A stretch of DNA of 64,000 nucleotides from Dehalococcoidia bacterium. GTDB taxonomy: Bacteria > Chloroflexota > Dehalococcoidia > UBA2979. Numbering within the stretch: position 1 is the stretch's first letter; every line of letters begins with the position of its first letter. Shown here one piece after another: positions 34,868 through 44,176 of this stretch. The translations under genes were made by a program, and so were the position numbers. The notes below the pieces were generated by a model. That model worked only from the letters and a program-made list of their open reading frames with translations, was not told the origin of the DNA and ran no database searches. The stretch is taken from positions 1-64,000 of the forward strand of contig SHYS01000009.1 of the NCBI GenBank assembly GCA_009692685.1, given 5' to 3'.

Positions 34868-36108
34868 CACTCAGCCTCCTGGGGGCGGGCGAGGAAGAGC
34901 GGATCGCGATGGTCGCGAAGGAGCTGGGCCTGCGCCTGCACCTCGACGGGGAGTCCCCAGAGCTTGATGAAGCCCTGCGCGGCGGACTGGTCGAACTGGT
35001 CGCCGGCGCCGTAGGTGGCGAGGGCGTGGCTGTAGAGGCTGAAGTCGGAGCGCTGCCCGGCGGCGACCGCCGTGCCTCGCCAGAACTTCATGCGTACGTC
35101 ACCGGTGACGTGGCGCTGCGTCGACATCACGTAGGCCGCGAGATCCTGGTGGTGCGCGGAGAACCAGAGGCCGTTGTAGATGAGGTCGGCGTATTCTTGG
35201 GAGACGCCGGATTTCCAGCGGAGCTGCTGCTTGGAGAGCGTGAGCGACTCGAGGGCGCGGTGAGCGGCCAGCAGCGCGACGGCGGCGGGCGCCTCGTAAA
35301 TCTCGCGCGACTTGATGCCGACGAGGCGGTTCTCGATCTGGTCCATGCGACCGATGCCGTGACGGCCGGCCGCCTCCTGCACACGGTTCACGAGGTCGAC
35401 GGGTGCGAGCTTCTCGCCATCGATCGCGACCGGGACACCGTGCTCGAACGAGATCTCGAGATACTCCGGCTCGGCAGGCGTGAGATCGAGGGGGCGAGTC
35501 CACTCGTAGGCGTCCTCGGGCGGCTCGATCCAGGGATCTTCAAGGATGCCGCACTCGACGGCACGGCCCCAGAGGTTCTCGTCGGTCGAGTAGGGCGAGG
35601 CGGCGGTGGCGCGCACCGGGATGTTGAACTTCGCCGCGTAGGCGATGGCGTCCTCGCGCGTCATCAGGTTCTCGCGCGTAGTGCCTACGATCTTGAGGTC
35701 GGGCCCAAGAGCGTGAATCGCCACATCGAGGCGGACTTGGTCGTTGCCTTTGCCCGTGCAACCGTGGGCCACGGCAGTCGCGCCCGCCTCGCGAGCCTTG
35801 TCGACGAGCAGCTTGGCGATGAGCGGGCGGCCGAGGGCGGTCGCGAGCGGGTAACCATCCTCGTAGACGGCGTTGGCGGCAAGGGCGGGGAAGGCGAAGA
35901 AGCGGAGGAAGTCCTCCTTCGCGTCGACGATGTCGAGGGCCTTTGCGCCCGCGGCCATAGCGCGTTCGCGCGCTGTATCGAGGTCTGGCAGGTTGCCGAG
36001 GTCGACCGTGAGACAGACGACCTCGTAGCCGCGCGCCTCCTGGAGCCACTTCGTTGCTACAGAGGTGTCCAGCCCACCGGAATAGGCGAGCACGATGGTT
36101 TCAGGCAT
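34867..36108 (-). CDS. argG: Argininosuccinate synthase
   Basis: A 413-residue ATP pyrophosphatase joining citrulline and aspartate. LAYSGGLDTSV (P-loop), GCTGKGNDQVR and SPYSTDENLWGR are diagnostic. It starts 27 bases after argD and its stop overlaps the antitoxin start. Confidence 0.96.
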   Translation of the reverse strand: MPETIVLAYSGGLDTSVATKWLQEARGYEVVCLTVDLGNLPDLDTARERAMAAGAKALDIVDAKEDFLRFFAFPALAANAVYEDGYPLATALGRPLIAKLLVDKAREAGATAVAHGCTGKGNDQVRLDVAIHALGPDLKIVGTTRENLMTREDAIAYAAKFNIPVRATAASPYSTDENLWGRAVECGILEDPWIEPPEDAYEWTRPLDLTPAEPEYLEISFEHGVPVAIDGEKLAPVDLVNRVQEAAGRHGIGRMDQIENRLVGIKSREIYEAPAAVALLAAHRALESLTLSKQQLRWKSGVSQEYADLIYNGLWFSAHHQDLAAYVMSTQRHVTGDVRMKFWRGTAVAAGQRSDFSLYSHALATYGAGDQFDQSAAQGFIKLWGLPVEVQAQAQLLRDHRDPLFLARPQEAE

Positions 36109-36135
36109 CGATGGCTCCCAGCTTCTACTCAGCAG

Positions 36136-37326
36136 TTACTTCGAGGTGACAGCGGCGAGCGCCTGCTCGACGATCGCGACGGCCTCCGCGATCTCGTCCG
36201 CGGTGACATTGAGCGGTGGCATCAGGCGCACGACATCCGGGCGCACGGCGTTGGCGAGCAGACCGCGCTCGATGGCGGCGGTGACGACGTCTGCCGCGAT
36301 CTCCTGTTTCAACTCGAGGCCGCGCAGCAGGCCCTTGCCACGCACGCCCTTCACCACGGGATAGCGGTCCTCGAGGCTGAGCAGCGCGCGCTCGAGCTGA
36401 TCGCCGCGTTCGTTGACGTTGGCGAGCACGCCGCCTTCGGCGACGCGCGTGAGGACGTGGAGGCCGGCCGCGGTCGAGAGTGGGTTGCCCCCGAAGGTCG
36501 AGCCGTGGTCGCCGGGCTCGAAGACCGCAGCGTGCTCCCTGGCGAGGACAGCGCCGATGGGCACACCACCAGCGAGGCCCTTGGCGAGCGTCATGATGTC
36601 GGGCTCGATGCCCGTCTGCTGATACGCCCAGAGGGTGCCGAGGCGCCCAACGCCCGTCTGCACCTCATCGATGATGAGCAGGAGGCCCTGCTCGTCGCAC
36701 CAGGCGCGCACCTGCTTGAGGTAGTCCGGGGCGGGGACGTTGACGCCACCTTCGCCCTGCACTGCCTCAAGCAGGATGGCGACGGTGCTGGTTGTCGTCG
36801 CGGCCTTTATGGCCTCGATGTCGTCGTAGTCGACGAAGTGGACGCCGGGGAGCGGCGGTCCGAACGGGTCGCGGTAGCGAGGGGTGCCCGTGGCGGAGAC
36901 CGTCATGAGCGTACGCCCGTGGAACGAGTTGTTGGCAGAGATTATCTCGTACGCGCCGTTGCGGTGCTGCTGGCCCCACTTGCGGGCGAGTTTGAACGCT
37001 GCCTCGTTGGCTTCGGCGCCGGAGTTCTGGAAGTAGACGCGGTCAAAGGCAGAGTGCTTGACCAAAAGCTCGGCGAGCTGCACCTGCGGTTCGCTGTAGA
37101 AGAGGTTCGAGACGTGATGCAGCGTGCCCATCTGGGTCGAGACCACCTCGACGAGTCCCGGGTCGGCGTGGCCCAGCGAGGTAGAGGCGATGCCGGCGAC
37201 GAAATCGAGATACGACTTGCCCTCGGCGTCCCAGACGCGCGTGCCTTTGCCGCGGACGAGCGTGACGGGCATACGACGGCCCGCCTGCATGAAGACTTTT
37301 GCTTCGCGGGCGGGGATGTCGCTCAC
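36136..37326 (-). CDS. argD: Acetylornithine aminotransferase
   Basis: A 396-residue class III PLP aminotransferase. IIDEVQTGVGRLGTLWAYQ and MTLAKGLAGGVPIGA (PLP lysine) identify the ArgD/GabT family; the arginine context selects ArgD. GTG 37326 has AAGGAG 7 bases upstream. Confidence 0.93.
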   Translation of the reverse strand: MSDIPAREAKVFMQAGRRMPVTLVRGKGTRVWDAEGKSYLDFVAGIASTSLGHADPGLVEVVSTQMGTLHHVSNLFYSEPQVQLAELLVKHSAFDRVYFQNSGAEANEAAFKLARKWGQQHRNGAYEIISANNSFHGRTLMTVSATGTPRYRDPFGPPLPGVHFVDYDDIEAIKAATTTSTVAILLEAVQGEGGVNVPAPDYLKQVRAWCDEQGLLLIIDEVQTGVGRLGTLWAYQQTGIEPDIMTLAKGLAGGVPIGAVLAREHAAVFEPGDHGSTFGGNPLSTAAGLHVLTRVAEGGVLANVNERGDQLERALLSLEDRYPVVKGVRGKGLLRGLELKQEIAADVVTAAIERGLLANAVRPDVVRLMPPLNVTADEIAEAVAIVEQALAAVTSK

Positions 37327-37425
37327 GGCACGCTCCTTTCGAGGACGGCTCGCTGGCTCAGATAGCCATACACCATTGTCCCAGACTTCATTGTTCCAGA
37401 GTGGGTCGTTGGGCGGCCGGAGGAA

Positions 37426-37459
37426 TCAGTGGCGACGTCCCTGAGGGCGTCGCCACTGA
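37426..37459 (-). terminator. Terminator of the UPF0182 gene
   Basis: 12-bp perfect stem (37426-37437 and 37448-37459) with a 10-base loop immediately after the UPF0182 stop. It splits the arginine cluster into two transcripts. Confidence 0.75.
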
Positions 37460-37462
37460 GCC

Positions 37463-40345
37463 TTAGCGAATCGGCGCCGGAGTGCCGGCGGTGGGCGCAG
37501 CAGGCGCGGCGGGTGTGGCGGTGGGCCGTGGAGCGCCCTGTTGGCGCTCGATCTCATCGAGGATGGCGTGCAGGCGATCGAGGTCCGACTGGGCCGCGCC
37601 GGAGGCGGCACGGGCCGCATCGAGGAGTTCCTGGAGGCTACCAGCAGGTGCTGTAGACGCCGGCCTGGCCGGTGTTGGTGTCGCCTCGGGGCCGGTGCCC
37701 GGGGCACCCGGCGGTGCGGCCGGCGGAGTACCACCGCCGGGTAGCGAGGACGTGGCGAGTCCGAAGACCACATCGAGGGAGCGTCGGAACGTCTCCTCCA
37801 TCGCGATGGTGTTGCCGTTGGCGACGACGACGCGTTTGAGCTCCGGCAGCCTCGAGTTCTGTGCCTGAAGGTAGATCGGCTCGACGAAGAGGAAAGAGTC
37901 GCCGATGGGGATCATGAGGAGGTTGCCCCGGATGACGCTGGAGCCGGACTGGTTCCAGAGCGAGAGCTGCTGCGAAATACCCGGGTTCTGATCGATGCGT
38001 GCTTCGACCTGTGCGGGGCCGAAGACGAGGTCGTCCGTGGGGAAGCGGAATGTGCGGAGCTTGCCGTAGTGGTCGCCGTCGGAGCGGCCGGCGAGCCAAG
38101 CGACGGTGTTCTGCTTGTTGCGGGGAGTAAAGGGGAGGATGAGGGCGAACTCCTCGCGGGACTCGCCGGGCAGGCGCATCACCACGTAGTAGGGCTCCAC
38201 CTGCTGTTCCTGCTGCCCGCCGAAACGCTCGGTGGGGATGGCCCACAGGTCCTCGCCGACGAAGAACACCTTGGGGTCGGTGATGTGGTAGCGGAGGTAC
38301 TGGAGGGACTGTTGGCGGAAGAGATCCTCGGGGTAACGAATGTGTTCGCGAAGTCCGGGCGGCATCTGCGAGGCAGGCGTGAAGAGGTCCGGGAAGATCC
38401 TCCCCCAAGTGTTGACGAGCGGCTCGTCCTCCATCTGGTAGAAGACCGTGTCGCCGGTCACCGCATCTACGGTGACCTTGACGCTGTTGCGCAGGTAGTT
38501 GATATCCCCCTGGCGCTGCGAGTATGGGTAGTTGCCGGTCGCGGTATAGGCATCCTGCACCCATAGCAGGTGGCCATCGAGCGTGATCAGGTATGGGTCG
38601 TGGTCGAGGGTGAGGAAGGGCGCGATGAAGGCGATGCGCTCGCTGATCTTGCGGTGCATCAGCACTCGTGACCCCGGTCCGAGCTGCCCGGAGACCAGCA
38701 GGTTGATATCGGCGAGCTGCCAGGCGAGGGCGGTTCGCCTGCCCACGGAGCCCAGCCGGATGCCGCGATCGGCGGCATAGGTGGTGGTGGCGTTACCTGT
38801 ACCGACGGGGTAGTCGAACTCGTCGACGTTGGTGTTGACGACGACGTAATGGCGGGTGAGCTCACCAAAGTAGATGCGTGCGCCATCGACGCTGATCGGC
38901 ACATCTGTGCCGACGGGCGGGATGTCCTTCGTGAGGAGGTTCGGCAGGCCCTCGGTGGAGACCTCGTTGACCGGGGCGACGATGGCGCCGAAGCCGTGGG
39001 TGAGCTGGAGGCGCTCTCGAGTCCACACGGGCGACTGAACACGCGAGATGTCTAGTTCGCGCGCGGAGATCATGACCGAGCGGAGCCGGTTGCCAATTCT
39101 GTACCGGTCGATGTCTACGTCGTTGAAGATGTAGAGCGGACGAATCGACTGGACCTGGTTGACCGTCTCGCGGAGGGGACGAGGGTCGAGCAGGCGGATG
39201 TTGTCGATGGTCTCAGGGTTGGCACGCACCTGATCGAGGGTGACCGCAGGCAGGGCCGGGAACGTCGTTTCCTCGACCGCGTCGAGCGCCCATGCGCGGC
39301 GTGTGGCCTCGATGTTGCGGGCGATGAAGGGCGTCTCCTTCTCCAGCTCGTTCGGGCTGACCTGGAGGGACTGCACCAGCTGGGGGTAGATGGCGCCGCC
39401 GACGACGGCGACAACGCCCCAGACACCGAGGAGGAACGTCGGGAGGCGGAAGCTCGAGCTGATGAAGCCGTTGGCGATGGTCGCCAGGCCCGCAAAGAGG
39501 CCTACGCCCGCCAGAATGTAACGCACCGGCAGACGGGCGTTGATATCGGTGTAGGTGGCCCCGAAGACGGCGCCGCTGCCCGAGAGCGTGAGCCCGAACG
39601 TGCTGAGCCAGGTGCCGACCGCTACCAGCACGATGATGAACCCGACCATGATCGAGAGGTGGATGCGCATCGCCGCGGTGATCACCATCTCGAAGCGCTG
39701 GAGCGCGATGGCGAGACCGTAGACAGCCGCCGAGGCGAGGGTGGCCACGAAGAAGAGCGCCAGCGCCCAGCCGTGCACGAACTGGTACGCCGGGAGCTCG
39801 AAGACGTAGAACGACACATCGCGGTGGAAGGCGGGATCAGCAACGCCGAATGGCGCCGCGTAGTACCAGGCGAGCAGGCGCTCCCACGCCCCGCTCGCGG
39901 TGGCGCCGAAGACGATCGAGAGCAGCAGCGTGGCGGCGATAAGCGCGACCGAGACCAGGCGACGGATCGCCTGCGGGTCGACCTCCTCGATGAACGACTC
40001 CTCATCGAGGGTGGGGGGCGCGAGTCGTCGCGCCAGCGAAACGCTACCTCCGATGACGAGGGCCGCGGTCAGCGCGCCGCCGAAGAACAGCATCACGCGC
40101 ATGGCGAGGACCGTCTGGAAGATGGTCAGGTAGCTTGAGTCGCCATTGGGGCCGACGGAATCGAACCAGAGCCAGTCGACGTAGAGTGACTTGGTGACGT
40201 TGAGGACGAGGGCGAGGAGGAACATGGCGGCGAGCGCGCCAAGGCCTCGGAAGCGCGTCTGAGAGAGCCCCTCGCCACCAATTCGGAAGATGTCCGGAGG
40301 TGGGCCGAGGTTGTCACCGCCGCCGCGATTACCGGGGAATCCCAA
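37463..40345 (-). CDS. UPF0182 family integral membrane protein (COG1615)
   Basis: A 960-residue protein with about seven N-terminal membrane helices (first at about residues 38-50, DWLWFDSVG typical of the family) and a large extracytoplasmic domain ending in a Pro/Ala-rich tail (GTPPAAPPGAPGTGPEATPT). The family is widespread in Actinobacteria, Cyanobacteria and Chloroflexota; function unknown. The TTG start at 40345 is the only one that fits. It sits between argB and argD, 43 bases after argB. Confidence 0.9.
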   Translation of the reverse strand: MGFPGNRGGGDNLGPPPDIFRIGGEGLSQTRFRGLGALAAMFLLALVLNVTKSLYVDWLWFDSVGPNGDSSYLTIFQTVLAMRVMLFFGGALTAALVIGGSVSLARRLAPPTLDEESFIEEVDPQAIRRLVSVALIAATLLLSIVFGATASGAWERLLAWYYAAPFGVADPAFHRDVSFYVFELPAYQFVHGWALALFFVATLASAAVYGLAIALQRFEMVITAAMRIHLSIMVGFIIVLVAVGTWLSTFGLTLSGSGAVFGATYTDINARLPVRYILAGVGLFAGLATIANGFISSSFRLPTFLLGVWGVVAVVGGAIYPQLVQSLQVSPNELEKETPFIARNIEATRRAWALDAVEETTFPALPAVTLDQVRANPETIDNIRLLDPRPLRETVNQVQSIRPLYIFNDVDIDRYRIGNRLRSVMISARELDISRVQSPVWTRERLQLTHGFGAIVAPVNEVSTEGLPNLLTKDIPPVGTDVPISVDGARIYFGELTRHYVVVNTNVDEFDYPVGTGNATTTYAADRGIRLGSVGRRTALAWQLADINLLVSGQLGPGSRVLMHRKISERIAFIAPFLTLDHDPYLITLDGHLLWVQDAYTATGNYPYSQRQGDINYLRNSVKVTVDAVTGDTVFYQMEDEPLVNTWGRIFPDLFTPASQMPPGLREHIRYPEDLFRQQSLQYLRYHITDPKVFFVGEDLWAIPTERFGGQQEQQVEPYYVVMRLPGESREEFALILPFTPRNKQNTVAWLAGRSDGDHYGKLRTFRFPTDDLVFGPAQVEARIDQNPGISQQLSLWNQSGSSVIRGNLLMIPIGDSFLFVEPIYLQAQNSRLPELKRVVVANGNTIAMEETFRRSLDVVFGLATSSLPGGGTPPAAPPGAPGTGPEATPTPARPASTAPAGSLQELLDAARAASGAAQSDLDRLHAILDEIERQQGAPRPTATPAAPAAPTAGTPAPIR

Positions 40346-40388
40346 GAGCTACCGCATTTCCTATAGTCAACAAACGCCGACGTCGGTG

Positions 40389-41162
40389 TTAGTCACCGAT
40401 GCGCGTGCCCAATCGCTGACCACTCACAATAGCGCGTAGCGTGCCCGGTGTGCGACCGTTGGCCATGATCGCCACGCCCCCGCCCTCGACGGCACGGAAG
40501 CAGGCCTCGACCTTTGGAATCATGCCACCGGCGATTGTGCCCGCAGCGCGCAGTGCTTCCGCCTCCGTGGCGCTGATCGAGGGCAACACCCGGCCCGAGG
40601 CGTCCATGAGGCCATCGACGTCGGTGAGGAAGACCAACCGGGTGGCGCCGATGGCGCGCGCCACCTCACCGGCGACGGTGTCGGCGTTGATGTTGAGCGG
40701 CTGGCTCGGACGCTCGAGGCCGATCGGCGCGATCACTGGTACGACCCTGGCATCGAGCAGCGAGTTCAGGAAGGCGTCATCGACGCCCGTGATCTGCCCG
40801 ACGTAGCCGAGGCGCGGGTCGTAGCGCTGTGCCTCGACGAGGCCGCCATCGACCCCGCACAGGCCGATCGCGCGCCCGCCGAGGGCGCCGAGCTGGCCGA
40901 CCAGCTGGGCGTTGATCACGCCACGGAGAACGGCGACCACGACTTCGAGGGCCTCGGCGCTGGTCGAACGCAGGCCGTCGACGAACTCGGAGGTGACCTG
41001 CATCTTGTCGAGCCAGTCGGTGATCATCGCGCCGCCGCCGTGAACGACGACGACACGCTCGCCAGCGCGCTGCAGGGCGACTACATCCTCGAGGGTGGTG
41101 TCTTCCGCGCCGAGGGTGGAGCCACCGATCTTGATGACAGTGGTCGAGGGGGCAGGCGACAT
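40389..41162 (-). CDS. argB: Acetylglutamate kinase
   Basis: A 257-residue amino-acid kinase phosphorylating N-acetylglutamate. VIKIGGSTLG, VVVHGGGAMI, NINADTVAGEVARAI and GGMIPKVEAC are family motifs. ATG 41162 has GGAG 7 bases upstream. It follows argJ after 63 bases. Confidence 0.95.
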   Translation of the reverse strand: MSPAPSTTVIKIGGSTLGAEDTTLEDVVALQRAGERVVVVHGGGAMITDWLDKMQVTSEFVDGLRSTSAEALEVVVAVLRGVINAQLVGQLGALGGRAIGLCGVDGGLVEAQRYDPRLGYVGQITGVDDAFLNSLLDARVVPVIAPIGLERPSQPLNINADTVAGEVARAIGATRLVFLTDVDGLMDASGRVLPSISATEAEALRAAGTIAGGMIPKVEACFRAVEGGGVAIMANGRTPGTLRAIVSGQRLGTRIGD

Positions 41163-41225
41163 AGTGTTACTCCGAGTGGCTCCGTGCGATTCCGAGATAG
41201 CCGCAAACCAGACGTAAGAGGCGAG

Positions 41226-42464
41226 TTAGGTCGTGTAGTCAGCGTTGATTCGGACGTAGCCCTCCGTTAGGTCGCATCCCCAGGCGACCGCCTCAGTGGC
41301 GCCCATGCCGAGGTCGACGCGGATGACAACCTCCGGCGCGTCCATCGCCTGCGAGAGGACGGCATAGTCCACCGTCGACGGTGCGCCGTGCTCGAAGGCG
41401 CAGTGGTCGCCGATCCAGACCGCCATCTTCGAGGTGTCGAGCGCGGCGCCCGAGCGTCCCACGGCGGCGAGCACCCGTCCGAGGTTGGCATCGCGGCCGG
41501 TCACCATCGTCTTCACGAGGGGGGACGAGGCGACCGTGCGGGCGGCACGGCGCGCGTCTTCGAGGGAGGCGGCGCCGCAGGCGCGCACCTCGATGAGCGT
41601 GCGCGCGCCTTCGCCGTCGCGCGCGAGATCGCGGGCCAGCTCGATGGCGACCGCCTCGATGGCCGCCCGCAATCGAGGCGCGTCGGGGTGGCCGTTGGTG
41701 ATCGGTGCGCCGCCGCCCGCGCCGTTGGCGAAGAGGAGCATCGTGTCGCTGGTGGACGTGTCCATGTCGACATCGACCATGTTGATGGAGACATCGGCCA
41801 CCGCACGCAGCGTCGACTGCAGCCAGGCGAGATCGACGGGCGCATCGGTAGTCAGGAAGCAGAACACCGTGGCCATGTCCGGGTGCACCATCCCCGAGCC
41901 CTTGGCCACGCCCCCGACCGTGTATGTTCGGGCTCCGTCCATCGAGGCGACCCGAATAGCGCGTGACTTCGGGTAGGTGTCCGTGGTCATGATGGCGCGC
42001 GCGAAGTCGCCGCCGCCGGCCTCGGAGAGCGTGACCGCCGCGATGCCCGGTTCGACGAGTTGCATCGGCAAGGGGCGGCCGATGACGCCGGTGGAGGCGA
42101 CGAACACCTCGTTCTCCGGGATGCCGAGGCGGGCGGCGACCAGCGCCGTCATGCGCCGCGCGTCGCGCTCGCCTTGCTCCCCGGTGGCGGTGTTCGAGCA
42201 GCCGGAGTTAGCGACGATCGCGCGGCCGCCGCCGTCGGCCACACGCGCGCGGTCGAGGCCCACGGCGGGGCCAAAGACCAGATTCTTCGTGAAGACGCCA
42301 GCCACGGCGCTCGGCAGGTCCGAGGCGAGAATGCCAATGTCGAAACGCGGTTCGTCGCCGTACGTCTTCACGCCTGCATAAGTCGCACCTGCGCGCCAGC
42401 CGGTGGGCGAGGTGACCCCCCCGCCATCGATCCAGTGAAGCCAGTCAGGATGCTGGACGGGCAT
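41226..42464 (-). CDS. argJ: Glutamate N-acetyltransferase / amino-acid acetyltransferase ArgJ
   Basis: A 412-residue Ntn-like enzyme that recycles acetyl groups between acetylornithine and glutamate. The self-cleavage site is in GSGMVHPDMATVFCFL (Ala-Thr, Thr nucleophile). VANSGCSNTATGEQG replaces the usual NSGNANACTG, an unusual substrate-loop variant. The presence of argJ and absence of argA imply the cyclic pathway; argC and argF are not in the window. Confidence 0.95.
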   Translation of the reverse strand: MPVQHPDWLHWIDGGGVTSPTGWRAGATYAGVKTYGDEPRFDIGILASDLPSAVAGVFTKNLVFGPAVGLDRARVADGGGRAIVANSGCSNTATGEQGERDARRMTALVAARLGIPENEVFVASTGVIGRPLPMQLVEPGIAAVTLSEAGGGDFARAIMTTDTYPKSRAIRVASMDGARTYTVGGVAKGSGMVHPDMATVFCFLTTDAPVDLAWLQSTLRAVADVSINMVDVDMDTSTSDTMLLFANGAGGGAPITNGHPDAPRLRAAIEAVAIELARDLARDGEGARTLIEVRACGAASLEDARRAARTVASSPLVKTMVTGRDANLGRVLAAVGRSGAALDTSKMAVWIGDHCAFEHGAPSTVDYAVLSQAMDAPEVVIRVDLGMGATEAVAWGCDLTEGYVRINADYTT

Positions 42465-42509
42465 AAGTGCGCTGCTCCAATTGCGAGGCTCGAAGTATAC
42501 TGAACTGTT

Positions 42510-42529
42510 CCTCGGGGCGAGCCCCGAGG
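42510..42529 (-). terminator. Terminator after the SDR gene
   Basis: Perfect 9-bp stem (42510-42518 and 42521-42529) with a two-base GA spacer, directly after the SDR stop. Confidence 0.65.
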
Positions 42530-42530
42530 G

Positions 42531-43319
42531 CTACGGCGTGGCGCGGCGAGCGCCGCCGTCCATGTAGACCGCGCTGGCGAAGACGTACGAGCACGCCTCG
42601 GAGGCGAGGAACGTGGCGACGCGGGCGATCTCCTCGGGGTGGGCGATGCGGCCCGCGGGCAGCCGCGCGCCCGCCTCGGCGATGGCCTGTTCCACCTCGA
42701 TGCCGCGCGCGGCGGCAGCCGCCGCCTGGAGGTCGCGGGCGCGGTCCGTGTCGGTGACGCCGGGGCAGATCACGTTGACGAGCACGCCGTCGCCGGCGAG
42801 CGCGTCGGAGAGAGCGTGCGTCATGTTGAGCACGCCGATGTTCGCGAGGCTCGTCGGCAGGTTGCCCGCCGTTGGGCTGGTCCCGGCGCCACCCGCAATG
42901 TTCACGATGCGGCCCCAGCCGCGAGCGCGCATGCCGGGAGCGACGAGCTGGGACAGCCTCAGGTAGCCGAACAACTTGAGGTCGAGCGCCTCCTCGATCA
43001 TCGAGACCGGGAGGTCGAGGACCGGGAGCTGGCGAGCGGCGCCGGCACAGTTGATGAGGATATCGGCAGGCCCGAGCGTCGCCTCGCAGGCGGCGACGGC
43101 AGCGGCACAGCCCGCCTCGGTGGAGAGGTCTGCGACCACAGCCGCGGCGCGCACGCCCAGCGAGGTCAGGCGCGTGACGGCGGTCGTGAGCAGCTCCTGA
43201 TCGCGTGCCACAACGCAGACATCGGCGCCATCGCGGGCCAGCTCGAGGGCGCAGGCGAGACCGATACCACGGCTGCCGCCGGTGACGAGGGCAACCTTGC
43301 CCAGCAGACCCAACTCCAT
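42531..43319 (-). CDS. SDR-family protein lacking the Tyr-x3-Lys pair
   Basis: A 262-residue Rossmann protein. The cofactor motif TGGSRGIG, NCAGA and the C-terminal YMDGGA are normal for short-chain dehydrogenases. After VNIAGGAGTSPT the expected YxxxK is absent (GNLPTSLANIGVLNMT), with Asn where Tyr is expected. It may be non-catalytic or use another base. Monocistronic, upstream of argJ. Substrate unknown. Confidence 0.85.
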   Translation of the reverse strand: MELGLLGKVALVTGGSRGIGLACALELARDGADVCVVARDQELLTTAVTRLTSLGVRAAAVVADLSTEAGCAAAVAACEATLGPADILINCAGAARQLPVLDLPVSMIEEALDLKLFGYLRLSQLVAPGMRARGWGRIVNIAGGAGTSPTAGNLPTSLANIGVLNMTHALSDALAGDGVLVNVICPGVTDTDRARDLQAAAAAARGIEVEQAIAEAGARLPAGRIAHPEEIARVATFLASEACSYVFASAVYMDGGARRATP

Positions 43320-43435
43320 GGCGGTGCCTCCTCGATGTGCCGGCGTGGACTCAGGCGTGGCACGGTACGCCGAGCACAGGTCGTGCGAAACTCGGGCAGT
43401 TCACGATGCTAGGCTCGACGGAGGTGTCGCGCTCG

Positions 43436-43951
43436 ATGGACGTGCACGTTCACTCCGCCCTCGAGCAAGATCTCGAGGCGATCCAGCGTATCTACAAGTA
43501 CGAGATCCTCACCGGCACGGCCACGTGGGACCTTGCGCCGTGGCCCGCCGAGCAGCGTCTGGAGTGGTGGCGCGAGCACGTCGCCGACCCCTCGATTCCC
43601 GTGGTCGTGGCGGAGGTCGAGGGCGCGGTTGCCGGGTTCGCCTACCTTTCGATCTACCGCGCGAAGGCGGGCTATCGCTACACGCGCGAGACCTCGGTGT
43701 ACGTGGACCAACGCTTCCATCGAGGCGGCGTCGGACGCGCGCTGATGGAGGTGCAACTCGCCTCGGCGCGCGCGCTGGGCCTGCACGCGCTGATGGCCGT
43801 GATCGAGGCGGAGAACGCGGCGAGCATCGCGCTCCACGCCGGCTTCGGCTTCGAGCGTGTCGCCCTCAAGCGGGAGGTGGGGCGGAAGTTCGGCCGGTGG
43901 CTGGACTCGGTGGAGATGGAACTGCTGCTGCCTCTGGAGCCGCCTGATTGA
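43436..43951 (+). CDS. GNAT acetyltransferase, phosphinothricin N-acetyltransferase-like
   Basis: A 171-residue acetyltransferase. TGTATWDLAPWP, YRYTRETSVYVDQRFHRGGV (acetyl-CoA loop), IEAENAASIALHAGFGFE and VGRKFGRWLDS match the Pat/MnaT group, which acetylates methionine sulfone/sulfoximine-like amino acids. ATG 43436 is chosen with GGAGGT 10 bases upstream. Confidence 0.9.
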   Translation: MDVHVHSALEQDLEAIQRIYKYEILTGTATWDLAPWPAEQRLEWWREHVADPSIPVVVAEVEGAVAGFAYLSIYRAKAGYRYTRETSVYVDQRFHRGGVGRALMEVQLASARALGLHALMAVIEAENAASIALHAGFGFERVALKREVGRKFGRWLDSVEMELLLPLEPPD

Positions 43952-44000
43952 GTGGCCCTGCCTGCGCCGTAACCTCGATTCTCCGGAGGCAGGCCGCACC

Positions 44001-44026
44001 CCGTTCGTGGTGAGCCGTCGAACCAC
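44001..44026 (+). repeat. REP-like palindromic repeat, copy B
   Basis: CCGTTCGTGGTGAGCC then GTCGAACCAC: same as copy A except one deleted T in the loop. Forms an inverted pair with copy C about 70 bases to the right. Confidence 0.75.
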
Positions 44027-44093
44027 GCCGCCATTCTCGGTGGACCGAGTTGCCACTCCGGCCGCGACCAGCTGGCCAACGATGTGGGCGGGG

Positions 44094-44117
44094 CCTTCGA
44101 CAGGCTTAGGCCGAACG
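44094..44117 (-). repeat. REP-like palindromic repeat, copy C (inverted relative to B)
   Basis: CCTTCGACAGGCTTAGG then CCGAACGG, the opposite orientation of copy B with stem changes. The B-C pair is arranged like a BIME, in the gap between convergent genes. Confidence 0.65.
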
Positions 44118-44176
44118 GGGGGAGGGTGCTGTTGAGGCAGGCGAGGCGTCGCGTCCGAACGTCATGCCTCCGACGG

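Noticed and set aside
34654..37365. A 903-codon plus-strand open frame over argG/argD
   Set aside because: Same reason: antisense to well-conserved enzymes, no recognisable motif, biased composition.
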